DNA of 20,259 nucleotides from Candidatus Izemoplasmatales bacterium. GTDB lineage: Bacteria > Bacillota_I > Bacilli_A > Izemoplasmatales > Hujiaoplasmataceae. The DNA is taken from NCBI GenBank assembly GCA_028699855.1, contig JAQVTV010000002.1:1-20259 (forward strand). Direction: 5' to 3'. Below are positions 1 to 6,174 of the stretch, piece by piece. Below the pieces are notes generated by a model. The model did no database searches. It saw nothing but the letters and a program-made list of their open reading frames with translations, and had not been told where the DNA came from. The position numbers and the translations under genes are program-made. Every line of letters begins with the position of its first letter. Within the stretch, counting starts at the first letter, position 1.

Positions 1-139
1 GACCGTTTGCGAGCTGATCAATCATATATTTCAGTTCCTGATACTTGACATACTTTCCCGAGAACAGCATCGCATTGTATCGGTGATGCAACTGGACAGA
101 TTCACTTAGCATTTCATACATGGATCCATGAATATTCAT
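1..139 (-). CDS. N-terminus of adenylate-forming (AMP-binding) acyl ligase, partial
   Basis: Only the first 46 codons lie in the window; the gene runs off the left edge. The segment reads GSMYEMLSESVQLHHRYNAM, then a stretch with FSGKYVKYQEL and IDQLANG. This matches the opening of AMP-dependent synthetases and fatty-acyl-CoA ligases, where a short helix is followed by a 'F-x-G-K-x-x-(T/K)-Y-x-E-L ... LANG' segment. ANL enzymes activate a carboxylate with ATP to an acyl adenylate, then load it on CoA or a carrier protein. The ATG at 139 was chosen because AAGGAG (149-154) lies 9 nt upstream; an in-frame ATG at 121 has no such site. The gene starts 18 nt after the stop of the DUF1624 gene and is probably co-transcribed with it. 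The substrate cannot be judged because all catalytic motifs lie outside the window. Confidence 0.6.
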   Translation of the reverse strand, partial: MNIHGSMYEMLSESVQLHHRYNAMLFSGKYVKYQELKYMIDQLANG

Positions 140-157
140 CTGTACATTCTCCTTCAA

Positions 158-964
158 CTAGATTCGATAACCCAATAGATACATCACACCTAATATCACC
201 ACGAACAATACGACCTGATGCAGGACGAAAATCACAAACGCTTTGCGCCCCGCCCAGTTGACCGGCGCACTCCATTTTCTAGCCAGACCCGGCAACAGAG
301 ATTGTTTGTTCGGATACATCCACCTGCCAAGCGCAGAGCCGATCATGATCGCCCCCGCAAACGGAGCGATCGGGAAGTAATCGGCACCAAACCCGCGATA
401 GCCGAACATCATCAAGAAGAATCTGCCAAACGTCAAGCGGTCATAATAGGGGTTGTTCTGGATGCGAAAATGAAGACCGATGGCTAGGATCGCACAACCG
501 ATGACGAGCATGAAAATATCGTTGTTCCAGATTTTTCTTATAAGATATGTCAAGAGGGTCCCCACCGCATAGAGATGGATAATGCCGAAATAGGTCGCGA
601 AGCGCATCGCGCCCGAAGAGATGATTTCGGCAGATATCGTGACCGCGGAGATGAGCAACGCGAAAATAAGAAATTTCAAACCTCTTATAAAATTGTTCTT
701 GCTCATATTGAAACTGATGCCGGAAATAAAGAGAAAGAGCCCGACGAAGACATAGTGTCCTCCGGCACGGAGATCAGAGTTCCAATACATGACGCCTAAG
801 GCGTGCAACGATTTGATGAACTCATGATCGACTTGGGCATAATTGCTGAACCAAGATGGCATCAGCATCAAATCGAACATCAAATGGTCAAAGACCATCA
901 TGATGATGGCAAAGCCTCGGAAAAAGTCCAATTCCCAAATTCGCTTAGTCATTTTTGTGTCCAT
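158..964 (-). CDS. DUF1624 / heparan-alpha-glucosaminide N-acetyltransferase-like membrane protein
   Basis: A 268-residue polytopic membrane protein. Its N-terminus, RIWELDFFRGFAIIMMVFDH, is the signature opening of the DUF1624 family, whose eukaryotic relative HGSNAT moves acetyl from cytoplasmic acetyl-CoA to a sugar across the membrane. The ELDFFRG and FDHLMFDL segments in the first helix, a 'GHYVFVGLFLFISGISF' second helix and about six later hydrophobic segments fit that fold. The acceptor is unknown; a surface glycan or lipid is the usual guess. The ORF opens at 979, but the extended -10 at 994-1002 puts the transcript start near 987, leaving almost no leader there. The ATG at 964 has GGTGAG just upstream and is preferred. 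The next gene, an adenylate-forming ligase, starts 18 nt downstream, so both may serve one acyl-transfer process (inference). Confidence 0.75.
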   Translation of the reverse strand: MDTKMTKRIWELDFFRGFAIIMMVFDHLMFDLMLMPSWFSNYAQVDHEFIKSLHALGVMYWNSDLRAGGHYVFVGLFLFISGISFNMSKNNFIRGLKFLIFALLISAVTISAEIISSGAMRFATYFGIIHLYAVGTLLTYLIRKIWNNDIFMLVIGCAILAIGLHFRIQNNPYYDRLTFGRFFLMMFGYRGFGADYFPIAPFAGAIMIGSALGRWMYPNKQSLLPGLARKWSAPVNWAGRKAFVIFVLHQVVLFVVILGVMYLLGYRI

Positions 965-993
965 ATGCTCACCTAACATGTGAATTTGTCCCT

Positions 994-1002
994 ATTATAT
1001 CA
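994..1002 (-). promoter_or_regulatory. Extended -10 promoter for the DUF1624 operon
   Basis: The minus strand reads TGATATAAT, a perfect extended -10 (TGN plus TATAAT). No convincing -35 is found at the usual 17 bp. The expected start is about 23 nt before the ATG at 964. It is divergent from the sigma-factor promoter about 110 bp away. Confidence 0.65.
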
Positions 1003-1110
1003 AATTTTTCGGTTTTGTGCGATTCATAACGTTAAATCCCAATAATTGCACCTCAATCAGCGTATATTATATGAATCTTGTTCAACGTTCGCATCACGTC
1101 TTCATGATTA

Positions 1111-1119
1111 TGCTATAAT
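1111..1119 (+). promoter_or_regulatory. Extended -10 promoter for the sigma factor gene
   Basis: TGCTATAAT is a perfect extended -10 lying 22 nt before the ATG at 1142. No good -35 is seen 17 bp upstream. It looks like a housekeeping promoter and not an ECF-type one, so autoregulation is not evident from this element alone. Confidence 0.6.
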
Positions 1120-1141
1120 AATCACGTTAGGCGGTGAAACG

Positions 1142-1672
1142 ATGGAACACGATTTTGAAACCTTGGTCGAGCGTTTGAAACAACGCGACGAATCGGCTTT
1201 CAACCAGATCTACGCACAAACCCACCGAGGCGTTTTTTCAATGATCGCCTCGATTGTCCACACCCGTGAGGACGTCGAAGACCTCATGCAAGAAACCTAT
1301 ATCAAAATGACCACCCAAATCTATTCCTATCAGAAAGGGCGCAATTTTTTCGCTTGGCTCATGCAAATCGCAAAAAACACCGCGCTCGATCACTACCGCA
1401 AATATCACCGCATCCACATCTATGACCCGCAGGAGCAAAACCAGATCTTCGATCAAGCCATTCCATCTGAAAGTCCCACCATCGAAATCGAAAACATCCT
1501 GAGTACCTTGCCCCCCGAAGAGAAAGAAATCGTGCTCTTGCATGTCGTGGCACAGGTCAAGTTCAAAGATATCGCTCAAAGTGTGAATAAACCACTCGGA
1601 ACCGTGCTATTGCTCTACCAAAAAGCACTCAAGAAACTCAAATCGACCATGGAGAAAGGAGAAAACGTATGA
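1142..1672 (+). CDS. RNA polymerase sigma-70 family factor, ECF type
   Basis: A 176-residue two-domain sigma factor, the usual ECF length. Region 2 spans about residues 20-85: FNQIYAQTHRGVFSMIASIV, then REDVEDLMQETYIKM, the typical -10 binding helix, then FFAWLMQIAKNTALDHYRK. Region 4 spans about residues 120-170: LPPEEKEIVLLHVVAQVKFK, DIAQSVNKPLGTVLLLYQKA and LKKLK, a helix-turn-helix for the -35. Regions 1 and 3 are absent. The ATG at 1142 was chosen because GGCGGTGA precedes it and the extended -10 at 1111-1119 gives a short leader; the reading frame stays open upstream to 1046 only with non-ATG starts. The stop overlaps the next gene's start (ATGA), implying translational coupling to the putative anti-sigma factor. 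The target regulon is unknown. Confidence 0.88.
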   Translation: MEHDFETLVERLKQRDESAFNQIYAQTHRGVFSMIASIVHTREDVEDLMQETYIKMTTQIYSYQKGRNFFAWLMQIAKNTALDHYRKYHRIHIYDPQEQNQIFDQAIPSESPTIEIENILSTLPPEEKEIVLLHVVAQVKFKDIAQSVNKPLGTVLLLYQKALKKLKSTMEKGENV

Positions 1673-2802
1673 AACCGAAGGACATGCTACAAAAAATCGA
1701 AGCAGCCGCCAATCGCGATCTCAAAGACATGCGAGTCACAATCGATCTCGATTCGATCGACTTTGCGCCTGCACCCAATACTGCAGTCCGCTTCCCCCGT
1801 CGGAACGTTTGGCTCCTGATGACATCCATGTCAGTATTGGTCATTGCCCTCATGACGGGCTTGGTGCTGTTCCTATCGCCCGGGGATGTCAGACCGCTCC
1901 AAGGCGAAGCCGAAGTCATTTCATTTCAGGCGCTGACGGCGCTGAGTCTGATTGAATCCTACGAACCCGAATCCGATGTGTCACAACAATACTTCGGGAC
2001 AGCCCTTTTTCTCAGCGAATCAACGGAACCGTTGATCTCTGATAACATCCAAACGATCTCACGATGGATCGAGATGCTCGAAGTCGCCATCGGCTCCAAG
2101 GACGATGCTTCTTACACCTTGATGACTTCGGATCTTTCAACTTATGACCACTTGATTCGCTTCACATCCATCGATTTGCTCGGCGAAGCATACCATCAAG
2201 ATCTCTATTATTCCATGGTCTTGTCCACAATAGAAACCGAGATTCACGGATTGATCATCACCGATGACGGCAATCAGGAATTCCATGGCATCTATCATGG
2301 ACCCGATGCGGAAATCATCTCCTCGTTGACCTTGTCGATCGATTCTCTGAATGAAGTGTATGTGGAAAACATTTCCCATACAAACCAACATGCGTTTCGC
2401 TATATTCTCACGGAAAATGGTGAGATTACCCATATGTCCACCGTGAAACTATTCTCAGATAATCAATCTGTCCGGGCGGAAGTCGATTATTCCGAAGCGG
2501 GTTCCACTGTGCACCTCGTCGTGCAAAGGCTCGCCCGTAATGGATTAAGCATCCAATATCAACTCCAGCGCGGAGTTGCCTCAGAACAGGGTCAAATCGA
2601 CGTTTCGCTGATCCTCGATGGCGCCACAGGCAAGCATCAGTACCGTTTCATCGTCGAACACAATCCGGATGCGCCAAAGAATGAGTATCAGAACCCAAGA
2701 CGGAGAAACTCCCACGGTAACGATGATAACAATCCGTCCTCGCCACCCGGAAATCCCAATCACACATCTGAGGCTTCATCATTTTCGGCGTTCATGGTGT
2801 AA
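1669..2802 (+). CDS. Single-pass membrane protein, putative anti-sigma factor
   Basis: A 377-residue protein with a short cytoplasmic N-terminus (about residues 1-45, starting MKPKDMLQKIEAAANRDLKD), one transmembrane helix (about 46-69, VWLLMTSMSVLVIALMTGLV) and a large extracytoplasmic region rich in beta-type sequence. The role is inferred from position: its start overlaps the ECF sigma stop by ATGA, the standard layout of sigma/anti-sigma pairs. It has no HxxxCxxC zinc motif, so it is not a classic zinc-binding anti-sigma. I do not recognise the outer domain; it contains repeated 'hxhhhxxDG' beta-strand patterns. The last roughly 45 residues are low-complexity, rich in Asn, Pro and Ser (RRRNSHGNDDNNPSSPPGNP), and probably disordered. 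An unrelated single-pass sensor is the alternative. Confidence 0.6.
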   Translation: MKPKDMLQKIEAAANRDLKDMRVTIDLDSIDFAPAPNTAVRFPRRNVWLLMTSMSVLVIALMTGLVLFLSPGDVRPLQGEAEVISFQALTALSLIESYEPESDVSQQYFGTALFLSESTEPLISDNIQTISRWIEMLEVAIGSKDDASYTLMTSDLSTYDHLIRFTSIDLLGEAYHQDLYYSMVLSTIETEIHGLIITDDGNQEFHGIYHGPDAEIISSLTLSIDSLNEVYVENISHTNQHAFRYILTENGEITHMSTVKLFSDNQSVRAEVDYSEAGSTVHLVVQRLARNGLSIQYQLQRGVASEQGQIDVSLILDGATGKHQYRFIVEHNPDAPKNEYQNPRRRNSHGNDDNNPSSPPGNPNHTSEASSFSAFMV

Positions 2803-2956
2803 AGTTCACGATTTCATCACCGTTTGTTCGCAGATTCGCCACAGACGTATGCGATAATACAAGCGAAGGATCGATGACCATAACCATCGACTTTCACATC
2901 ACATTTCTTCACAGAAAAAAGCGTTAACCTGTCTTACACTTTTCTCCTACTTTATT

Positions 2957-2992
2957 GAAAACGGTCTGCCATCCCCCGGGCAGACCGTTTTC
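2957..2992. terminator. Bidirectional terminator
   Basis: A perfect 14-bp stem (2957-2970 with 2979-2992) closes an 8-nt loop (ATCCCCCG). The stem ends in AAAA/TTTT on either strand, so it can stop transcription both ways. It sits between the sigma/anti-sigma operon (plus) and the CDF gene (minus), which converge here. Confidence 0.85.
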
Positions 2993-3010
2993 GTATCTAA
3001 AAATCATTTT

Positions 3011-3910
3011 TTATGGGCAATCCGATGCCTCATCCTGATGCGACACACAACGATCGGCCAACTCGAACTCCAACGTCGCATGCGCGATCCCAATGGAAGT
3101 CAGGGAGTGATGAAGCCGCTCTTGAATCTCGCTGACATGTGAAAAGTCCGCCGGCGTTTGCAAAACGATGTGAGCCGTCAACAACGATGTCTCACCTTCG
3201 ATCGTCCAATGGTGCAGATGATGGACATTCGCGACTTCGGGATGAAGGTACAAGGTTTCAAGAATCGTGTGGATGGCGGGTTCTTTAGGAGACGCTTCCA
3301 TCATGACATCGATGATCCTTTTCAGATGTTTGATGGCATGGAGGACGATCCATATCGTGAATCCGACCGACAACAGTGCATCGAGAATCACGAATCCAGA
3401 AAAATGCATCACGATGGCGGCAATCAGCAGCAAAGCCCAGCCGATGACATCTTCCAACAGATGCAATGTCACGATCTTTTCGTTCGCGCTCGACCCACCA
3501 TGGGTCCGAAGTGCCGCGATCGCGTTGACGATGACACCAAAAATGGCAAAATAGATGAGCAGCTTCGTCTCTACGGGTTGGGGAGCGATGATGCGTTTGA
3601 CCGACTCCACGATCATCACGGCTGATCCGGCGATGAGCATCATCCCCGCGAACAAGCCTCCCAACAGTGAATACCGCTTATAGCCGTACGTAAATTTGAG
3701 GTCCGGCTTTTTCTGGGACTTCTTTTCGAATATCCACGCCAAACCCAGAGAAAGTGAATCTCCAAGGTCGTGGATACTATCAGTCAGCAGGGCAATGCTA
3801 TTCGTCAACAAGCCACCGATGATTTCCGCGATCGTGAAGACGAAATTGAGTACAAAAGCAAAGGCGAGCCTTTGAACCGACTGGCTACCGTGATGTGGAT
3901 GGTGATGCAT
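3011..3910 (-). CDS. Cation diffusion facilitator (CzcD/ZitB-type metal exporter)
   Basis: A 299-residue CDF transporter, which exports Zn2+ or a similar divalent metal in exchange for protons at the plasma membrane. The protein opens with a His-rich stretch (MHHHPHHG). It has six membrane helices. The helix 2 metal site reads ALLTDSIHDLGDSLSLGLAW (HxxxD) and the helix 5 site reads HLLEDVIGW (HxxxD). A cytoplasmic C-terminal domain of about 85 residues carries HHLHHWTIEGE. The HD/HD arrangement is the usual Zn-type combination. The ATG at 3910 was chosen because GGAGGA (3921-3926) precedes it by 10 nt; two further in-frame ATGs (3928, 3934) would place the start before that site. The start lies inside the 3' end of the upstream polymerase gene (26-nt overlap), so the two are co-transcribed and probably coupled. 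Confidence 0.9.
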   Translation of the reverse strand: MHHHPHHGSQSVQRLAFAFVLNFVFTIAEIIGGLLTNSIALLTDSIHDLGDSLSLGLAWIFEKKSQKKPDLKFTYGYKRYSLLGGLFAGMMLIAGSAVMIVESVKRIIAPQPVETKLLIYFAIFGVIVNAIAALRTHGGSSANEKIVTLHLLEDVIGWALLLIAAIVMHFSGFVILDALLSVGFTIWIVLHAIKHLKRIIDVMMEASPKEPAIHTILETLYLHPEVANVHHLHHWTIEGETSLLTAHIVLQTPADFSHVSEIQERLHHSLTSIGIAHATLEFELADRCVSHQDEASDCP

Positions 3911-5228
3911 CGAAATCACTTCCTCCATTTTCACTTGTGTTCAACTTGACGTGACTCGCATTGGCGTTTTCCATCACAGCGATGATGATGAAGAACAGCA
4001 CCATGAACTGGGGCATAAAATAGATATTATCGATCATTCCGTGCAGTTGCGCGCCCAAAACGGATATGGCGAGGATCAAACTCATCGGATTAATGCTCTT
4101 TAGAATCACACGAAACATCTGTACCAATTGAATGATAAGTGTCACCAAGCCGAACGCACCGAATGTCGCAAGCACATGTAAGAACGTATTATGATACATC
4201 CGATACCCGCCCAAATCATCGACACGGGCGAAAATGCCACCGCCAAAGAGCGGGTGTCGATAAAACATGTTCAAGGCGTCTTGCCAAATCGCGAAGCGTC
4301 CGCTGTCATCCAATTGCATCACGAGCAATCTGGAAAACAAAGCTTGAAACGGATCGGTAAACACAGTAACGATGACCGCTATCGCACCGAGAATCGCCAC
4401 GCCGGAAAGCAATATCCTCCGCCAATGTGGACCTTTCAAAAGGTAGACAATCAATGCGGGGAATATGGGTATGAACGCCACGATTCCCCCACGGGAAGCC
4501 GTAAACAGCAACATGATGATCTGAAACGCGGCGATGCCAAGATAGATGATCGGCACGCGGCTTTTTTTGGCATAATAGAACGCTGCGGGAATAAAGACGA
4601 TCAGATAAGTCGCGATATAATTGGAAAAACCCCAACCGAGGTTGATCCGTTTATTTTCGATGTCCGCCGCAAAATCCTCGACCCGAAGGTAATAGATCAG
4701 AATTTCCGCCGATATCAAGAACCCCAACAGCAACAACATCTTGAGCAGATAATCGCGATAGTCGCCTTCAAGGGTGTTGACGTAGAACAAATATACCAAC
4801 GCATAGACCAGGCCGATCGCCGCGTAAAAAATGTAGTTGAGATCGATTTTGGCAGCATTCATGCTCGAAAGCAACATCGCAAGGAACATCAAAGCGATGC
4901 CGAGCAGCATCTTCCCTTTGAAAATATTGACTCGGAAGCGTATGACATGGATGATGAATCCGATAATGATGACGATCGGGGCGGCATAGAGAAACACCGG
5001 GATACTCTGCATGTCCCATTCGGTTTGGCTGATCATGAACAGCGCATTCAGCAACAACGGAATCGAAGGCATCACCGAGCGCATGAAGATAAAAACCAAA
5101 AGCATCCCCGCCAAGAAAAGGGGAATTCCGATTGATTCTAAACCCAAGGCCCAAAAACCGAGTGTGGCCAGGCTGATGATGAGCAAATACCATGTCGATA
5201 ACAAAAATCTTTTCATCCGCGCCCCCAT
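3885..5228 (-). CDS. O-antigen ligase / Wzy-type polymerase-like membrane protein
   Basis: A 447-residue protein with about 11-12 hydrophobic segments and a long loop near the C-terminus. The Wzy_C pattern is seen in LLFTASRGGIVAF, then SGRFAIWQDALNMFYRHPLF followed by GGGIF, then YHNTFLHVLATFGAFG. These match the O-antigen ligase/polymerase superfamily, which joins lipid-linked glycans at the outer face of the membrane. In a Gram-positive-like cell the product could be a capsule, glycolipid or teichoic-type polymer; no other polysaccharide gene is in the window to say which. Two starts are possible: ATG 5228, preceded closely by GAGGG, and ATG 5216, preceded by GGGGGCGCGG. The extended -10 at 5252-5260 fits either. 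The 3' end overlaps the CDF gene by 26 nt. Confidence 0.82.
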   Translation of the reverse strand: MGARMKRFLLSTWYLLIISLATLGFWALGLESIGIPLFLAGMLLVFIFMRSVMPSIPLLLNALFMISQTEWDMQSIPVFLYAAPIVIIIGFIIHVIRFRVNIFKGKMLLGIALMFLAMLLSSMNAAKIDLNYIFYAAIGLVYALVYLFYVNTLEGDYRDYLLKMLLLLGFLISAEILIYYLRVEDFAADIENKRINLGWGFSNYIATYLIVFIPAAFYYAKKSRVPIIYLGIAAFQIIMLLFTASRGGIVAFIPIFPALIVYLLKGPHWRRILLSGVAILGAIAVIVTVFTDPFQALFSRLLVMQLDDSGRFAIWQDALNMFYRHPLFGGGIFARVDDLGGYRMYHNTFLHVLATFGAFGLVTLIIQLVQMFRVILKSINPMSLILAISVLGAQLHGMIDNIYFMPQFMVLFFIIIAVMENANASHVKLNTSENGGSDFDASPSTSR

Positions 5229-5251
5229 AACCCTCGTAATGAATTGTCATC

Positions 5252-5260
5252 ATTATACCA
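5252..5260 (-). promoter_or_regulatory. Extended -10 promoter for the polymerase/CDF operon
   Basis: The minus strand reads TGGTATAAT, a perfect extended -10, about 24 nt before the ATG at 5228. It lies just after the terminator at 5284-5306 and has no clear -35. Confidence 0.65.
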
Positions 5261-5283
5261 CGCTTTTTTTCGTTACACATCAA

Positions 5284-5306
5284 AAAACTCCCAAAAAGGG
5301 AGTTTT
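5284..5306 (-). terminator. Rho-independent terminator after the YcxB-like gene
   Basis: A 9-bp stem (AAAACTCCC / GGGAGTTTT) with a 5-nt loop is followed on the minus strand by a run of T. It ends transcription coming from the tRNA-Leu/YcxB side. The 110 bases between this stem and the YcxB stop hold no gene that I can support. Confidence 0.8.
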
Positions 5307-5417
5307 AAATGAAACGCTGAAGTGCGTGGTCTGCTATGTACTTATGATGGTGTCGCCTCGGATCCATGATCCTTTCTTCATCTCGACAAAGAAGTCTGAC
5401 CTATCATCATCCGGGTG

Positions 5418-5936
5418 TCACATCTTGATCTTTTCTTGGAGTAAGTTCATCAGTTCGGCTTTTTCCGCCATGATGCATCGATCGGGAATGATAAATGCTT
5501 GCGCAGCGCCGATATAGATATACGTGCAGTCATTGGCGTAAGCGATTTTCAAAACCTCTGCATACTTGATCTTGTATACGCTGTTTTCCGTGGTCTCGAT
5601 GATGAAGTCGTCTGTGAAATCGAACTCGGATTTATCTGAATATGGCAACTTGCCTTCTTTCTTGAGGCGATCAAGCGAATATCTGAGGCCTTTGATGATC
5701 AGTTTGGGCGTGTAGATCACCCACAACAAAGACACAAGCGCAAGCACTACCGAAGTCGTGATGATCACGCTCTTCTCTGTGCCTCTGAAAACCAAAATAA
5801 AAATCCCGATAGCGGATACTATCGGCATAATCATTCTTTGAAACCTGATCGCAACCAAACCATGCTGAGTATGTGTCATCTGGTATTCATTGAACGCGTA
5901 ATAATCTCTTTCAGTCACGTCTACAGATATCTTCAT
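5418..5936 (-). CDS. YcxB-like membrane protein
   Basis: A 172-residue protein with two adjacent hydrophobic helices near residues 35-75 (MIMPIVSAIGIFILVF and VIITTSVVLALVSLLWVIY). The C-terminal domain, around residues 95-160, reads GKLPYSDKSEFDFTDDFIIE, then YKIKYAEVLKIAYANDCTYI and YIGAAQAFIIPDR. This strand pattern is that of the YcxB-like domain found in many Bacillota membrane proteins. The family has no proven biochemical function. The ATG at 5936 was chosen; only a weak AGGTTG-type site precedes it, and a GTG two codons earlier is possible. It follows tRNA-Leu by 56 nt with no strong terminator between, so it may be read from the tRNA promoter. Confidence 0.72.
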   Translation of the reverse strand: MKISVDVTERDYYAFNEYQMTHTQHGLVAIRFQRMIMPIVSAIGIFILVFRGTEKSVIITTSVVLALVSLLWVIYTPKLIIKGLRYSLDRLKKEGKLPYSDKSEFDFTDDFIIETTENSVYKIKYAEVLKIAYANDCTYIYIGAAQAFIIPDRCIMAEKAELMNLLQEKIKM

Positions 5937-5991
5937 ACACACAACCTACTTTATCTTGATCCTGTCCTAAGAGACAAGGAACGTATCATCA

Positions 5992-6079
5992 TGGTACCGG
6001 TGGTCGGACTCGAACCGACACGCTTGTTTAAGGCAATGGATTTTGAGTCCATCGTGTCTACCAATTTCACCACACCGGC
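5992..6079 (-). tRNA. tRNA-Leu (anticodon CAA)
   Basis: A class II tRNA of 88 nt including an encoded CCA (5992-5994). The acceptor stem GCCGGTG pairs with CACCGGT, with G1-U72 as a wobble. The D arm reads GGTGAAATTGGTAGACACG. The anticodon arm ATGGA-CTCAAAA-TCCAT presents CAA, which reads UUG. A long variable arm of about 15 nt follows, and the T arm is GTCGG-TTCGAGT-CCGAC. The long variable arm and anticodon together identify leucine. Confidence 0.97.
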
Positions 6080-6091
6080 ATAGCACTCATT

Positions 6092-6120
6092 ATTATACAC
6101 ATCTTTTTCCAAAAAACCAA
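6092..6120 (-). promoter_or_regulatory. Promoter of tRNA-Leu
   Basis: On the minus strand a -35-like TTGGTT (6115-6120) is followed after 17 bp by a consensus -10 TATAAT (6092-6097). The predicted start is a few bases before the tRNA 5' end at 6079. It lies after the ABC-operon terminator, so the tRNA is an independent unit. Confidence 0.7.
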
Positions 6121-6142
6121 GTGTTTTTTATAGAGAATCCAC

Positions 6143-6174
6143 AAAAAAATCCACCCGGCAGGGCCGGATGGATT
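6143..6174 (-). terminator. Rho-independent terminator of the nudix-argS-ABC operon
   Basis: A 12-bp stem (6163-6174 with 6148-6159, one G-T pair) with a 3-nt loop is followed by seven T on the minus strand. The upstream arm begins within the TAA stop codon of the ABC transporter gene, so terminator and stop are fused. Confidence 0.9.

Noticed and set aside
1028..1089. Two AACGTT palindromes (1028-1033 and 1084-1089) upstream of the sigma gene
   Set aside because: Six-base palindromes of this kind occur by chance; there is no longer shared flank to suggest an operator or ECF promoter.
2618..2857. Frameshift suspected at the C-terminus of the putative anti-sigma factor
   Set aside because: The alternative frame shows no domain-like sequence, and the low-complexity tail is a plausible natural ending.
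4191..5135. Long plus-strand open frame (314 codons)
   Set aside because: It is antisense to the hydrophobic polymerase gene; its hydrophilic, Gln/Asp/Arg-rich low-complexity content is the expected mirror of membrane-helix codons. It has no domain.
5307..5417. Possible 15-codon frame (MKKGSWIRGDTIIST) between the YcxB-like gene and its terminator
   Set aside because: It has no ribosome binding site and the size is within chance; it is treated as 3' untranslated sequence.
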